From contig NZ_CP133470.1 of the NCBI RefSeq assembly GCF_031191205.1, positions 2,057,001-2,121,000 on the forward strand: DNA of 64,000 nt, read 5' to 3'. A program made the translations under genes and the position numbers. The notes beneath the pieces are model-generated. The model was not told where the DNA came from. It did no database searches and saw nothing but the letters and a program-made list of their open reading frames with translations. Position 1 is the first letter of the stretch. Every line of letters starts with the position of its first letter. The stretch is from Haemophilus parainfluenzae ATCC 33392 (GTDB taxonomy: Bacteria; Pseudomonadota; Gammaproteobacteria; Enterobacterales; Pasteurellaceae). Below are positions 9,222 through 18,708 of this stretch, piece by piece.

Positions 9222-9239
9222 TTTTATTATCGACTATGT

Positions 9240-9270
9240 AGAACCCATTTTTATGGGTTCTCTTTTTTTA
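9240..9270 (+). terminator. Terminator after hns
   Basis: Stem AGAACCCAT / ATGGGTTCT (9240-9248, 9253-9261) with loop TTTT, followed by C and seven T residues. Confidence 0.88.
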
Positions 9271-9292
9271 TTTACCTGGCAAAACATTCATT

Positions 9293-10129
9293 ATGTTAGA
9301 AAAGAAAATATTACTGACCGACTGTCCTGATGATAAAGGCTTAATCGCTAAAATCACCAACATTTGTTACAAACATCAATTAAATATCCTCCACAATAAT
9401 GAGTTCGTTGATTTTGAAACGAAACATTTCTTTATGCGTACTGAATTGGAAGGCATTTTTAATGAAGAAACCTTGTTAGCTGACTTAAATTATAGTTTGC
9501 CGGCTGGGACAAATTGCCACCTAATCAGCGCAAAACGTAAACGAATCGTGATTTTAGTCACCAAAGAAGCGCACTGCTTAGGTGATATTTTAATGAAAAA
9601 TTACTACGGTGCATTAGATGTAGAAATTGCGGCAGTAATTGGAAATCACGATAATTTACGCGAATTAGTTGAACGCTTTGATATTCCATTCCATTGTGTC
9701 AGCCATGAAGGACTCACGCGCGTGGAACACGGTAAATTGCTCGCTGAAAAAATTGATGAATATGCACCTGATTATATTGTTTTAGCTAAATATATGCGTG
9801 TATTAAATCCTGAATTCGTGGCGCGTTATCCAAATCGTGTGATTAATATTCACCATTCATTCTTACCCGCATTTATTGGGGCAAAACCTTATCAACAAGC
9901 CTATGAGCGCGGCGTGAAAATTATCGGTGCAACAGCTCATTTTATTAACAATGAATTGGATCAAGGTCCGATCATCATGCAAAACGTGATTAACGTAGAC
10001 CACACCTACTCTGCCGATGCAATGATGCGTGCAGGCCGTGACGTGGAAAAAACCGTATTAAGCCGTGCACTCGATCTTGCCTTACACGATCGTATTTTTG
10101 TGTATAAAAACAAAACGGTGGTCTTGTAA
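9293..10129 (+). CDS. purU: Formyltetrahydrofolate deformylase
   Basis: PurU hydrolyses 10-formyl-THF to THF and formate, balancing one-carbon units and supplying formate for PurT. The 278 residues comprise an N-terminal ACT domain (residues 5-80, with the DDKGLIAKI strand-helix) and a formyltransferase-fold hydrolase domain. Catalytic-site motifs are [12 protein letters not shown] and the [14 protein letters not shown] segment, with the His and Asp of this fold. Its stop codon overlaps the aroA start by one base (TAATG), showing translational coupling. Confidence 0.96.
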   Translation: MLEKKILLTDCPDDKGLIAKITNICYKHQLNILHNNEFVDFETKHFFMRTELEGIFNEETLLADLNYSLPAGTNCHLISAKRKRIVILVTKEAHCLGDILMKNYYGALDVEIAAVIGNHDNLRELVERFDIPFHCVSHEGLTRVEHGKLLAEKIDEYAPDYIVLAKYMRVLNPEFVARYPNRVINIHHSFLPAFIGAKPYQQAYERGVKIIGATAHFINNELDQGPIIMQNVINVDHTYSADAMMRAGRDVEKTVLSRALDLALHDRIFVYKNKTVVL

Positions 10130-11427
10130 TGAAAGCTATCACCTTAGAGCCGATTTCCCGTATTGAAGGTGAAATCAACTTACCGGGCTCGAAAAGTTTA
10201 TCGAACCGTGCATTATTATTAGCGGCATTAGCTAAAGGCACCACAACGGTTACTAACTTGTTAGACAGTGATGACATTCGCCATATGTTAAACGCCCTCA
10301 AAGCTTTAGGGGGGAATTACCAACTATCTGAAGACAAAACTCGCTGCGAAGTTGAGGGCTTAGGTGGCGCGTTTCAGGTTGAAAATGGCTTATCACTGTT
10401 TCTCGGCAATGCCGGTACGGCCATGCGTCCTTTAACAGCGGCGCTTTGCTTAAAAGGCAACACAGAAGGCGAAGTTATTTTGACTGGTGAGCCACGTATG
10501 AAAGAGCGCCCAATCAAACATTTGGTTGATGCGCTTCTTCAAGCGGGTGCCGATGTTCGTTATTTAGAAAATGACGGCTACCCTCCACTTGCAATTCGCA
10601 ATCAAGGGATTAAAGGTGGCGTAGTTGAAATTGACGGTTCAATTTCTTCTCAATTTTTGACCGCACTTTTAATGGCTGCTCCGCTTGCTGAGGGCGATTT
10701 AGATATCCATATTGTGGGTGATTTAGTCTCAAAACCTTATATTGATATCACCCTCGCGATGATGAAAGATTTTGGTATTTCGGTTGAAAACCACAACTAT
10801 CAAGTGTTTAAGGTGAAAGGTAACCAATCCTATGTGTCACCGGGCAAATACATGGTAGAAGGTGATGCGTCATCTGCCTCTTATTTCCTTGCCGCCGCCG
10901 CGATTAAAGGCAATGTAAAAGTGACAGGAATTGGCAAACATTCCATTCAAGGCGACCGCCTATTTGCTGATGTACTCGAAAAAATGGGCGCCAAAATCAC
11001 TTGGGGTGAAGATTTTATTCAAGCGGAACAAGCTGAGCTTCACGGTGTTGATATGGATATGAACCACATTCCTGATGCAGCCATGACGATTGCCACAATC
11101 GCCTTATTTGCAAAAGGTGAAACCGTTATTCGCAATATTTATAACTGGCGTGTGAAAGAAACTGATCGCCTTGCTGCAATGGCGACTGAATTGCGAAAAG
11201 TCGGTGCGGAAGTTGAAGAAGGTGAAGATTTTATTCGTATTCAACCGCTTGCGATCTCCCAATTTAAGCATGCTGAAATTGAGACCTATAACGATCACCG
11301 TATGGCAATGTGCTTTGCGTTGATTGCATTATCGGATACACCTGTCACGATTTTAGATCCCAAATGTACGGCTAAAACGTTCCCAACATTCTTCGATGAA
11401 TTTGAGAAATTAAGTGTTCGAAGCTAA
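10129..11427 (+). CDS. aroA: 3-phosphoshikimate 1-carboxyvinyltransferase (EPSP synthase)
   Basis: Sixth step of the shikimate pathway, joining PEP to shikimate-3-phosphate. The 432 residues are full length. Class I signatures are present: [15 protein letters not shown] (residues 18-32), [15 protein letters not shown] (near 92-106), and [10 protein letters not shown] near 340. The motif keeps the Gly and Pro of the PEP site typical of class I (glyphosate-sensitive) enzymes. Second gene of a purU-aroA operon. Confidence 0.97.
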   Translation: MKAITLEPISRIEGEINLPGSKSLSNRALLLAALAKGTTTVTNLLDSDDIRHMLNALKALGGNYQLSEDKTRCEVEGLGGAFQVENGLSLFLGNAGTAMRPLTAALCLKGNTEGEVILTGEPRMKERPIKHLVDALLQAGADVRYLENDGYPPLAIRNQGIKGGVVEIDGSISSQFLTALLMAAPLAEGDLDIHIVGDLVSKPYIDITLAMMKDFGISVENHNYQVFKVKGNQSYVSPGKYMVEGDASSASYFLAAAAIKGNVKVTGIGKHSIQGDRLFADVLEKMGAKITWGEDFIQAEQAELHGVDMDMNHIPDAAMTIATIALFAKGETVIRNIYNWRVKETDRLAAMATELRKVGAEVEEGEDFIRIQPLAISQFKHAEIETYNDHRMAMCFALIALSDTPVTILDPKCTAKTFPTFFDEFEKLSVRS

Positions 11428-11440
11428 AACTGAAATAACA

Positions 11441-11477
11441 AAAGGCGAACAAATGGATGTTCGCCTTTTTCTTTTTT
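11441..11477 (+). terminator. Terminator after aroA
   Basis: Stem AAAGGCGAAC / GTTCGCCTTT (11441-11450, 11459-11468) with an 8-base loop, followed by TTCTTTTTT. Confidence 0.88.
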
Positions 11478-11508
11478 AAAACACCGTAAAAAATGACCGC
11501 ACTTTTCA

Positions 11509-12684
11509 CTACTCTGCTGAAGTTGGGATTTTATGACGAATCGACCAATAGATAGCGAGTCCCAATACCCCACAAGCTAAAATCACTAAAGCGGTTGAAT
11601 AGAAAATATTGCCGATACCCACCAGTGGAGAGACTACGCCACCTAAGAAGAAGGGAGCAAAACCTAATAATGCAGAAGCACTACCTGCATATTGACGTTC
11701 ACTTTCCATCGCTAAAGTAGAAATCGCAGGGAAAGTAATGCCCATTAATAACAACATAGCAAAGAAACCAATTTCAACAAATAACCAGTGCGGCTGAATA
11801 ATTAACACGGCAATGGTATAAAGTGCAACAACTACGAAGCCCAGTACTCCAATTGCTAAAGCTTTACCATTTGACATTTTACCGCCTACATTTGAGCCAA
11901 TGACTAACGCAGCACCATTCGCCCCAAAACATAAACTAAAGATAAATGCGCTTAAGCCATAGAAACTTTGTAAAATAAATGGTGAAGCAGCAATATAAGC
12001 AAACATTGCGCCAAGTAAAAAGCTTTCAATACCAACATAACTCATAAATAAGCGGTTTTTGATAATCACACCAAAGGTTGAGAATGTGGCAAATATTGAA
12101 CCTTGTAAGCGATTTTCGACGCTTAAGCTTTCTTTCAAACGGAAGCAAAAAAATAAAACAACCAAACCAATCAAAGCAAGGAAAACAAATACCCCTTTCC
12201 AACTAATGTATTCCAACAATAAACTACCAAGAATTGGCGAAATAATTGGCGCGATCCCATTAATTGTCATTAATAAACCAAAGAAACGTGTCATTTCACG
12301 CCCACGATAAAGATCCGTTGCGACAGCACGAGAAATAACCACACTTCCTGCCGAAGAAAGTCCTTGAATCACTCGCAAGACAATCATCGATTCAATATTC
12401 GGTGCATAAACGATTAAGACTGTGCTGATAATATAAATAACTAATGAAATAATAAGTGGAATTTTTCGCCCAAATTTATCACTGAGTGGTCCAAGAAGTA
12501 ACTGCCCTACTGCTAAACCAATCATAGCAGTAGTAAGCGTAAGTTGCGTCATTGAGGCGCTTGTTTCAAAAAAACTCGCGAGTTGTGGCAGTGAAGGTAA
12601 ATAAAGATCCACCACAAATGGTCCAAATGCAGAAAGGACACCGAGTAATAACACAAGAAACAATTTTGAATTGGCTTTTGTCAT
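11509..12684 (-). CDS. Bcr/CflA-family MFS drug exporter (copy 1)
   Basis: A 391-residue, 12-helix major-facilitator of the DHA1 Bcr/CflA drug-resistance subfamily. The GPLSDKFGRK loop between helices 2 and 3 (near 66) and the early FVVDLYLPSLP stretch are characteristic. Substrates of such pumps include bicyclomycin, chloramphenicol or sulfonamides; which one cannot be told. I chose ATG 12684 because GAGGA sits just upstream; an in-frame TTG four codons earlier has no such site. A paralogue is at 53077. Confidence 0.88.
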   Translation of the reverse strand: MTKANSKLFLVLLLGVLSAFGPFVVDLYLPSLPQLASFFETSASMTQLTLTTAMIGLAVGQLLLGPLSDKFGRKIPLIISLVIYIISTVLIVYAPNIESMIVLRVIQGLSSAGSVVISRAVATDLYRGREMTRFFGLLMTINGIAPIISPILGSLLLEYISWKGVFVFLALIGLVVLFFCFRLKESLSVENRLQGSIFATFSTFGVIIKNRLFMSYVGIESFLLGAMFAYIAASPFILQSFYGLSAFIFSLCFGANGAALVIGSNVGGKMSNGKALAIGVLGFVVVALYTIAVLIIQPHWLFVEIGFFAMLLLMGITFPAISTLAMESERQYAGSASALLGFAPFFLGGVVSPLVGIGNIFYSTALVILACGVLGLAIYWSIRHKIPTSAE

Positions 12685-12765
12685 AAAAATCCTCAATAAA
12701 AATCAAAATAGAAATAAAAAAATGAAAGGGGCTAATTTTACTTATATTCGCACAATAAATAAACA

Positions 12766-12793
12766 AAAAGCACCGAGTTCTCGGTGCTTTTTG
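12766..12793 (-). terminator. Terminator after folE
   Basis: Near-perfect hairpin AAAGCACCGAG / CTCGGTGCTTT (12767-12789 region) with T-runs on both sides, directly after the folE stop. Read in the minus direction it ends transcription of folE. Confidence 0.82.
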
Positions 12794-13450
12794 TTATTTC
12801 TGAATGGAAGATAAAAATTCCTTTCGAGTTTCGCGATCTTCTAAAAAGACCCCGCCATAGGCTGATGTCACCGTATAACTGTGAGTATCTTTTACTCCAC
12901 GCGCTTTCACACAGAAATGTGTCGCTTTCACATAAACTGCCACATCATCCGTTTCTAAAATCGTTTGAAATGCCGTTAAAAGCTGTTCGGTTAAACGCTC
13001 TTGCACTTGTGGACGTTGTGCAAAAAACGCCACAATGCGATTGATTTTAGACAAGCCAATCACCCAATCTTTCGGGTAATATGCGACGGCGACATTACCA
13101 TCAATCGTCACAAAATGATGTTCGCAAGTACTGGTCAACGTGATGTCATTCACCTGCACCATTTCGCTCACTTTCATTTGGTTTTTGATTTTCGTCATTT
13201 TCGGGAAATTGGCATAATCCATTCCACTGAAAATTTCATCAATAAACATTTTAGCTAAACGATTTGGCGTTTCTTCTAAGCTATCATCACGTAGATCTAA
13301 CCCAATCAATTTCATCACTTCACGCATATGCGAAGCAATCGCCGCACGGCGCTCATCTTTACATTGAGTCGGATTAATCATTGGTGTTTCGATGCCTTTG
13401 GCTACCAAGGCTCGGCGGACATTTTCCGCATCAGGTGAAATCGAGTTCAT
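12794..13450 (-). CDS. folE: GTP cyclohydrolase I
   Basis: Converts GTP to 7,8-dihydroneopterin triphosphate, the first step of folate (and queuosine) synthesis. The 218 residues match the type I enzyme. Zinc ligands are visible in [11 protein letters not shown] (Cys and His) and in [15 protein letters not shown] (Cys), with the catalytic His in the same segments. It is divergent from moeA, with a 155-bp intergenic region between them. Confidence 0.97.
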   Translation of the reverse strand: MNSISPDAENVRRALVAKGIETPMINPTQCKDERRAAIASHMREVMKLIGLDLRDDSLEETPNRLAKMFIDEIFSGMDYANFPKMTKIKNQMKVSEMVQVNDITLTSTCEHHFVTIDGNVAVAYYPKDWVIGLSKINRIVAFFAQRPQVQERLTEQLLTAFQTILETDDVAVYVKATHFCVKARGVKDTHSYTVTSAYGGVFLEDRETRKEFLSSIQK

Positions 13451-13545
13451 TCACTTTCCATTTATAAAAAAATAATGCGGCATTTTAGCAAAAGATGAAT
13501 TATTCGTAAAATGCGAAAAATCACCCTAATTTATTAATTTCCTTC

Positions 13546-13569
13546 ATATTGTATTTCGGGCTACAATAT
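13546..13569 (+). promoter_or_regulatory. Operator-like palindrome before moeA
   Basis: Perfect inverted repeat ATATTGTA (13546-13553), 8-bp spacer, TACAATAT (13562-13569). It covers the best -10 candidate (TACAAT, 13562-13567) about 40 bases before the moeA start. The half-site resembles the ATATTGT / TACATAA arms of E. coli ModE (molybdate repressor) operators as I recall them, though spacing is wider. A ModE-type control of moeAB is inference. Confidence 0.4.
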
Positions 13570-13605
13570 ATCCACTTTTATTCTGATTAACCCAAAGGAT
13601 TAATT

Positions 13606-14823
13606 ATGTTGCCACTTGAAGATGCCTTGGCGCAAATGCTCCACCAACTTCCCTTCCCAACAAAAACTGAAACGCTAGCTTTAACTGAAGCGGCGGATCG
13701 TGTCTGTGCGGAAGATGTGATTTCTCCGATTAATGTGCCTTCTTTTGATAACTCCGCGATGGATGGCTATGCAGTTCGTTTAGCCGATTTACAGCAATCT
13801 ATGACACTTTCTGTCGCAGGAAAATCTTTTGCGGGTAATCCATTTCAAGGGGAATGGGTAGCACAAAGTGCGGTCAGAATTATGACGGGTGCGATGATTC
13901 CTGAAGGTGCCGATGCGGTGGTCATGCAAGAAGAGGTCACCGTCAATGAAGATGGTACAGTTACCTTTGCGGCATTACCTAAAGCCAATCAGAATATTCG
14001 TCGCATTGGTGAAGATGTGAAAAAAGGTGATGTGGTCTTACATCAAGGCGATGAGTTAAATACCGTTTCTTTACCTTTGCTCGCCTCATTAGGTATCGCT
14101 GAAGTCAAAGCTTACCCACGTTTAAAAGTGGCCGTGCTTTCAACCGGTGATGAATTAGTCCCAGTCGGTCAACCGTTACAAGCAGGACAAATTTACGACA
14201 CTAATCGTTTCACCGTGAAGTTAATGCTAGAAAAATTAAATTGTGATGTGCTTGATTTCGGTATTCTGCCGGATAACCAAGCGGAATTTGAAGCGGCTTT
14301 TGTGAAAGCACAAGCGCAAGCAGATCTGGTTATCACAAGCGGTGGCGTTTCAGTGGGTGAAGCTGACTTCACGAAAACTGTGTTAGAAAAAGTCGGTCAG
14401 GTGAATTTCTGGAAAATTGCGATGAAACCCGGCAAACCATTTGCATTTGGTAAATTAGAAAATGCTTGGTTCTGCGGTTTACCCGGCAATCCGGTCTCTG
14501 CATTAGTGACATTCTATCAATTGGTTCAACCGGCTATCGCTAAATTAAGCGGTAAAAAACACCCGAAAAAACAACCGCACTTTCAAGCGATTGCCCAAAC
14601 TAATTTGAAAAAAGCGCCTGGCCGTTTAGATTTCCAACGTGGTTTCTATCAAATTAATGAAAATGGTCAACTTGAAGTGCATCCAGTGGGTTTCCAAGGC
14701 TCGCATTTATTCAGTTCTTTTGTGAAAAGTAACTGTTTTATTCGCCTTGAAAAAGATCTTGGCAATGTCGCTGCAGGCGAAATTGTCACCATTGAACCCT
14801 TTAATCACCTATTGGGGCAATAA
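13606..14823 (+). CDS. moeA: Molybdopterin molybdenumtransferase
   Basis: MoeA inserts molybdate into adenylylated molybdopterin to finish the molybdenum cofactor. The 405 residues are full length. Motifs: NSAMDGYAV near residue 47, STGDELVPVG near 182, GGVSVGEADF near 247, MKPGKPFAFG near 275 and LPGNPVSALVTF near 295. Ends with TAATG overlapping the moeB start, so the two are translationally coupled. Confidence 0.97.
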   Translation: MLPLEDALAQMLHQLPFPTKTETLALTEAADRVCAEDVISPINVPSFDNSAMDGYAVRLADLQQSMTLSVAGKSFAGNPFQGEWVAQSAVRIMTGAMIPEGADAVVMQEEVTVNEDGTVTFAALPKANQNIRRIGEDVKKGDVVLHQGDELNTVSLPLLASLGIAEVKAYPRLKVAVLSTGDELVPVGQPLQAGQIYDTNRFTVKLMLEKLNCDVLDFGILPDNQAEFEAAFVKAQAQADLVITSGGVSVGEADFTKTVLEKVGQVNFWKIAMKPGKPFAFGKLENAWFCGLPGNPVSALVTFYQLVQPAIAKLSGKKHPKKQPHFQAIAQTNLKKAPGRLDFQRGFYQINENGQLEVHPVGFQGSHLFSSFVKSNCFIRLEKDLGNVAAGEIVTIEPFNHLLGQ

Positions 14824-15545
14824 TGGCTGAATTAAGCTACGAAGAAGAACTGCGTTATAACCGCCAAATTATTTTAAAAGCGGTCGATTTTGACGGACAA
14901 GAAAAACTCAAAGACAGCCGCATGTTAATTATCGGCTTGGGCGGTTTAGGTTGTGCTGCAAGTCAATATCTTGCAGCCGCTGGCGTGGGTCATTTAACCT
15001 TATTGGATTTTGACACTGTATCGCTTTCTAATTTGCAACGTCAGGTGTTACATACTGATAGCCGATTAAATATGCCTAAAGTGGAATCAGCAAAAATTGC
15101 GTTACAACAGATTAATCCTCACGTAGAAATTGAAACCATCAATGCACAACTTTCCGAAGAAAAACTCGCGGAAATCATACCGCACTTTGATGTGATATTA
15201 GATTGTACCGATAACGTGGATATTCGTAATGCGCTCGATCGTGGTTGTGAGAAAGCGAAGATCCCGCTAGTTTCAGGTGCGGCGATCCGTTTAGAAGGAC
15301 AAGTATCCGTCTTTACTTATGAACCCAATACCCCAACCTATCGCCAGCTTAGCCAGCTCTTTGGGCAAAATGTTTTAAGTTGTGTAGAGGCGGGCGTACT
15401 AGCTCCAATTGTGGGTGTTGTTGGCTCCATTCAAGCCTTAGAGGCTATCAAAGTGCGGTTAAAAATCGGTTTAAATTTATGTGGACGCTTGTTGTTGATC
15501 GATGGATTAACCATGCGTATCCGAGAAATGAAATTGACCGTTTAA
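14823..15545 (+). CDS. moeB: Molybdopterin-synthase adenylyltransferase, lacking zinc cysteines
   Basis: MoeB adenylates the C-terminal Gly of MoaD with ATP so that it can be sulfurated. The E1-like fold is clear: YNRQIILK near residue 13, the nucleotide loop GLGGLGCAASQYLAAAGVG (near 39-57), DCTDN near 130. The region where E. coli MoeB has the first zinc CxxC (CYRC) reads TYRQ here, and the protein stops at REMKLTV (240 residues), before the C-terminal CxxC. So both zinc half-sites are absent while catalytic residues remain. Probably functional, since the adenylation core is intact. Confidence 0.93.
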   Translation: MAELSYEEELRYNRQIILKAVDFDGQEKLKDSRMLIIGLGGLGCAASQYLAAAGVGHLTLLDFDTVSLSNLQRQVLHTDSRLNMPKVESAKIALQQINPHVEIETINAQLSEEKLAEIIPHFDVILDCTDNVDIRNALDRGCEKAKIPLVSGAAIRLEGQVSVFTYEPNTPTYRQLSQLFGQNVLSCVEAGVLAPIVGVVGSIQALEAIKVRLKIGLNLCGRLLLIDGLTMRIREMKLTV

Positions 15546-15609
15546 CTTTTCTCTTAACATTTGGGCTGGCAGAAAGTTTATCTAGACGAATCATTATGAT
15601 GACTTACCA

Positions 15610-15885
15610 TTGAAACAACCTATGGGTAATATTATCTTTGAATGTTTTTTCCGTTTATTTTTTGAAGGATTATTTGAATTTCTATTTAATAAATATCCCA
15701 AATTAGGTTGGGGATTATGGTGCGCATTTTCCCTGCTATTTGGTTTCTATTTCTTTGCCTTCCTTAATATAGACAAGTCTGCTTGGATAATTTGTTTATT
15801 AGCTATCATTTCAGGTGGGCTTACGATGCTTATTAGCATAGCTTTCATTTTTTTAATTGAAAAATTAGTCTTAAAGAAAAAGTAA
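15610..15885 (+). CDS. Small hypothetical membrane protein
   Basis: Ninety-one residues, not recognised. Two long hydrophobic segments (about residues 32-52 and 55-84) follow an aromatic-rich N-terminus, and the tail is basic (KLVLKKK), so it is likely a two-helix inner-membrane protein with cytoplasmic ends. The frame opens with TTG at 15610; an ATG at 15622 is an alternative start. No strong ribosome binding site is evident for either. It lies 64 bp after moeB and could be co-transcribed. Confidence 0.5.
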   Translation: MKQPMGNIIFECFFRLFFEGLFEFLFNKYPKLGWGLWCAFSLLFGFYFFAFLNIDKSAWIICLLAIISGGLTMLISIAFIFLIEKLVLKKK

Positions 15886-16113
15886 GCCTTATAGATTAAC
15901 TTTATTCTCCCACCTTAACGCACAAATTACCCATAAATAATTATCTCTCCCCTCGTGCATTCCCCAAAAACAAATGTTATTATTTTGCCCGACAATTCAT
16001 TTGTCTATATCGCAAGTTTTGTGTATAGGAAAATGGTAGACACTTCAAAAATCTCTTCATTTTATACCGCACTTGCAAATCATCATTTCATCATTTTAAG
16101 GATTAACTCTCTC

Positions 16114-17337
16114 ATGAAAGAGGTTTTGCAACAATTTAAACAAAATTATCTGATTAAATACTGGAATCCTGTCGCGGCAGTTATTGCTGCGGGGCTTATT
16201 TCAGCTTATTACTTTGGGGTAACTGGCACTTATTGGGCGGTTACGGGGGAATTTACCCGTTGGGGCGGTCATGCTTTGCAAGCGCTAGGTGTCGATGTGT
16301 CCGACTGGAGCTACTATAAAATTATCGGCATGCAAGGCACGATTTTTACTCGTATTGATGGCGTGATGATTTTAGGTATGTTCGCGGGATGTATTTCGGC
16401 TGCACTTTGGGCAAACAACGTAAAATGGCGTAATCAACCGCACAAACGTCGTATTGTTCAAGCCCTCATTGGTGGTGCATTAGCCGGTTTCGGTGCACGT
16501 TTAGCAATGGGCTGTAACCTCGCTTCTCTCTTCACCGGTATTCCACAATTTTCGGTTCACGCTTGGTTCTTCACTATTGCCACTGCTGTAGGTACTTACG
16601 CAGGCGTAAAAGTCACCTTACTTCCGATATTCCGCGTGAAATTAGAATTGAAAAAAGGCGCAGCAAAATTACAAGAAACGGATCCGAAACAAGCAAATCG
16701 TCGTTTTTGGATTGGTATGGTCGTCTTTTTTGCTTACCTAATCGCTTCACTTTATGTGATGACAAACTCTATCAAACTTGGCTTTGCGATGCTTTGTGGT
16801 TTAGCTTTCGGTTTATTAATTGAACGAGCTCAAATTTGCTTTACTTCCGCTTTCCGTGATTTATGGGTAACGGGTCGTGCTTATATGGCAAAAGCCATCA
16901 TCTTCGGTATTATCGTGGGTACGCTTGGCGTATTCAGCTACATTCAATTAGGCGTACCAGCCAAAATCATGTGGGCGGGTCCAAATGCAATTATCGGTGG
17001 TTTATTATTTGGTTTCGGTATTGTGTTAGCTGGCGGGTGTGAAACCGGCTGGATGTACCGCTCAATGGAAGGTCAAGTTCACTTTATGTGGGTAGGCGTG
17101 GGTAATGTTGTTGGTTCAACCTATTTAGCCTACGCATGGGACGATCTTGCGCCTGTACTTGCGTTAGATTACGAAAAACTTAACTTATTGAAATCCTTTG
17201 GCCCAGTTGGCGGTTTATTAGTGAATTACGGCTTACTTATTCTCTGCTTAATCGCTGTTGTTTGGTGGGAACGCCACTTCTTGAAAAAAGCCAAAGCAAA
17301 AATTGCGGCAGCAAATCCACAAACTTGTGGTTGCTAA
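16114..17337 (+). CDS. yedE: YeeE/YedE-family sulfur/selenium transporter
   Basis: A 407-residue inner-membrane protein of the YeeE/YedE family (thiosulfate or selenium-compound uptake). About ten hydrophobic segments; the family's conserved cysteines are in ARLAMGCNLASLFTG (near 134) and VLAGGCETGWMYRS (near 308), and the C-terminus ends in CGC. I chose ATG 16114, which has TAAGGA upstream; the longer frame from 15955 has no ribosome binding site. It is followed after 41 bp by a TusA-like gene, the usual YedE-YedF pairing. Confidence 0.9.
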   Translation: MKEVLQQFKQNYLIKYWNPVAAVIAAGLISAYYFGVTGTYWAVTGEFTRWGGHALQALGVDVSDWSYYKIIGMQGTIFTRIDGVMILGMFAGCISAALWANNVKWRNQPHKRRIVQALIGGALAGFGARLAMGCNLASLFTGIPQFSVHAWFFTIATAVGTYAGVKVTLLPIFRVKLELKKGAAKLQETDPKQANRRFWIGMVVFFAYLIASLYVMTNSIKLGFAMLCGLAFGLLIERAQICFTSAFRDLWVTGRAYMAKAIIFGIIVGTLGVFSYIQLGVPAKIMWAGPNAIIGGLLFGFGIVLAGGCETGWMYRSMEGQVHFMWVGVGNVVGSTYLAYAWDDLAPVLALDYEKLNLLKSFGPVGGLLVNYGLLILCLIAVVWWERHFLKKAKAKIAAANPQTCGC

Positions 17338-17378
17338 TTAAATATTAACGAATTCATTCAAAAAAAGAGGACATTATT

Positions 17379-17648
17379 ATGGCATTTACCGTTGTTCAAA
17401 AATTAGATAAAGATCCAAAAGACATCACCCCAGATTACACGTTAGATACGCTAGGTGAACCTTGCCCGTATCCAGCAATCGTGATGCTCGAAACCATGCC
17501 ACAATTACAAAAAGGCGAAATTTTAGAGCTATTAAGTGACTGCGCTCAATCTATCAACAACATTCCTGTTGATACTAAAAACCACGGTTACACACTATTA
17601 AGCGTAGAACAAGATGGCACCAAATTACGCTATTTGATTCAACGTTAA
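17379..17648 (+). CDS. TusA/YedF-family sulfur-carrier protein
   Basis: An 89-residue small cytoplasmic persulfide (or selenide) carrier. The family signature CPYPAIVMLETM places the reactive Cys at 29 and the CPxP proline at 32. Partner of the membrane protein encoded just upstream: the pair probably imports a sulfur or selenium compound and hands it to cytosolic acceptors. It has a good ribosome binding site (AGAGGA). It is not TusA itself by context, since the true TusA gene is normally unlinked to a YedE gene. Confidence 0.9.
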   Translation: MAFTVVQKLDKDPKDITPDYTLDTLGEPCPYPAIVMLETMPQLQKGEILELLSDCAQSINNIPVDTKNHGYTLLSVEQDGTKLRYLIQR

Positions 17649-17654
17649 TGTAAA

Positions 17655-17690
17655 AAAGTGCGGTCAATTTTGACCGCACTTTTATATTTT
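17655..17690 (+). terminator. Uptake-signal-pair terminator after yedE-tusA
   Basis: Inverted pair of uptake signals, AAGTGCGGT (17657-17665) and ACCGCACTT (17674-17682), forming a stem extended by TCAA/TTGA, then TTTATATTTTTT. A dual DNA-uptake and termination element. Confidence 0.85.
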
Positions 17691-17751
17691 TTAGCAAGAC
17701 ACATCGGATAAAAAACAACCCCATTTTTACTGTCAGCGCTTACATTGAATC

Positions 17752-18591
17752 CTATTCATAATACTCATATTGATAAGTCTTTTTGGTCTTCCATACCCCA
17801 TCTTTGTTATAGATTATCTCTTCAATAACATTGCCATGTTTATCAAATTGATATGATACAGTGACCCAGTTGATGCGTTTTCCAACACTAAAAATTTCAC
17901 TTTTTAATAAGCGATGATTTTTATCAAAATAATTTTTCACACTATTGATAAAAACGTTTAAAGATTCGGTAAATGAACCATCATTTTCGTAATGATAAGT
18001 ATCGCAATCTCTTTCTACATTATCTTCAATTCGACATATTTTACTCAGTTTACCATTCTCATAGTCGTATTTTTTTATCTCTGATGTTGTTTTATTCTCT
18101 ACATCATACTCTTGAGTTTTGAGCAAAGTACCCGCTTTATCATAAAAATGTTCTTTATATGATGATGAAAAATCTGGTGTGTCCTTATATTCTACAAACT
18201 GCATGACACCACTACCATCTGGATTATCTACATAACGATAAAATGCACTAAATGTTTTCAGCTCAGGATTGGTTTCAGTTACATTATCATCTTGAATTTC
18301 TAATAATCGATTCTGATCATCATACTTATAGTAACGAATTGTGATCTTTTCTTTATCAAAAAGAACGCCCTGTTCCTTTTCTTTTATTAAAAAACCTTGT
18401 TCATTATAAAAGGCGTCCAGATAACTTACACTCCCATTATCTGGTAAGGCTGAATTACCTTCCTCCTTGGATTTAATTGATTTCACTTTTCCTTGTAAGT
18501 GATGCTTTGCCCAATCATTCTCAATTGGAAATAGCGCGAAGGCAGAAGTTGAAAAAGAAAAAAGGAATAAAAAAAGGATGTGTTTACTCAT
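17752..18591 (-). CDS. Exported YD-repeat-like hypothetical protein
   Basis: A 279-residue secreted or periplasmic protein. Residues 1-19 are a signal peptide with AFA before the likely cleavage site. The mature part holds successive beta-hairpin repeats of the YD/RHS type: YKYDDQNRLLEIQDD, FYDKAGTLLKTQEYD, YDYENGKLSKI, YFDKNHRLLKSEIF and YQFDKHGNVIEEIIYNKDG. Such repeats are used in wall and toxin proteins and in free-standing surface proteins; there is no toxin domain here. It has no obvious partner: pntB is on the same strand upstream with a terminator between. Function unknown. Confidence 0.72.
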   Translation of the reverse strand: MSKHILFLFLFSFSTSAFALFPIENDWAKHHLQGKVKSIKSKEEGNSALPDNGSVSYLDAFYNEQGFLIKEKEQGVLFDKEKITIRYYKYDDQNRLLEIQDDNVTETNPELKTFSAFYRYVDNPDGSGVMQFVEYKDTPDFSSSYKEHFYDKAGTLLKTQEYDVENKTTSEIKKYDYENGKLSKICRIEDNVERDCDTYHYENDGSFTESLNVFINSVKNYFDKNHRLLKSEIFSVGKRINWVTVSYQFDKHGNVIEEIIYNKDGVWKTKKTYQYEYYE

Positions 18592-18657
18592 GAAAATCTC
18601 TTAAAAAATTAAATACTGAATGATTCTAAATAATTACGAGAAAAATTCAATAAACAA

Positions 18658-18692
18658 AAACCGCACTTTAATCTCTCAAAGTGCGGTCAGTT
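18658..18692 (-). terminator. Uptake-signal-pair terminator after pntB
   Basis: ACCGCACTT (18660-18668) and AAGTGCGGT (18679-18687) form a hairpin stem; on the minus strand it is followed by TTTTTG. It lies just after the pntB stop. Confidence 0.8.
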
Positions 18693-18708
18693 TTACTTCA
18701 GTTTTTGC

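Noticed and set aside
15955-16113. Longer N-terminus for the YedE protein
   Set aside because: No ribosome binding site at 15955 and the extra 53 residues do not look like YedE; the start at 16114 with TAAGGA is far better.
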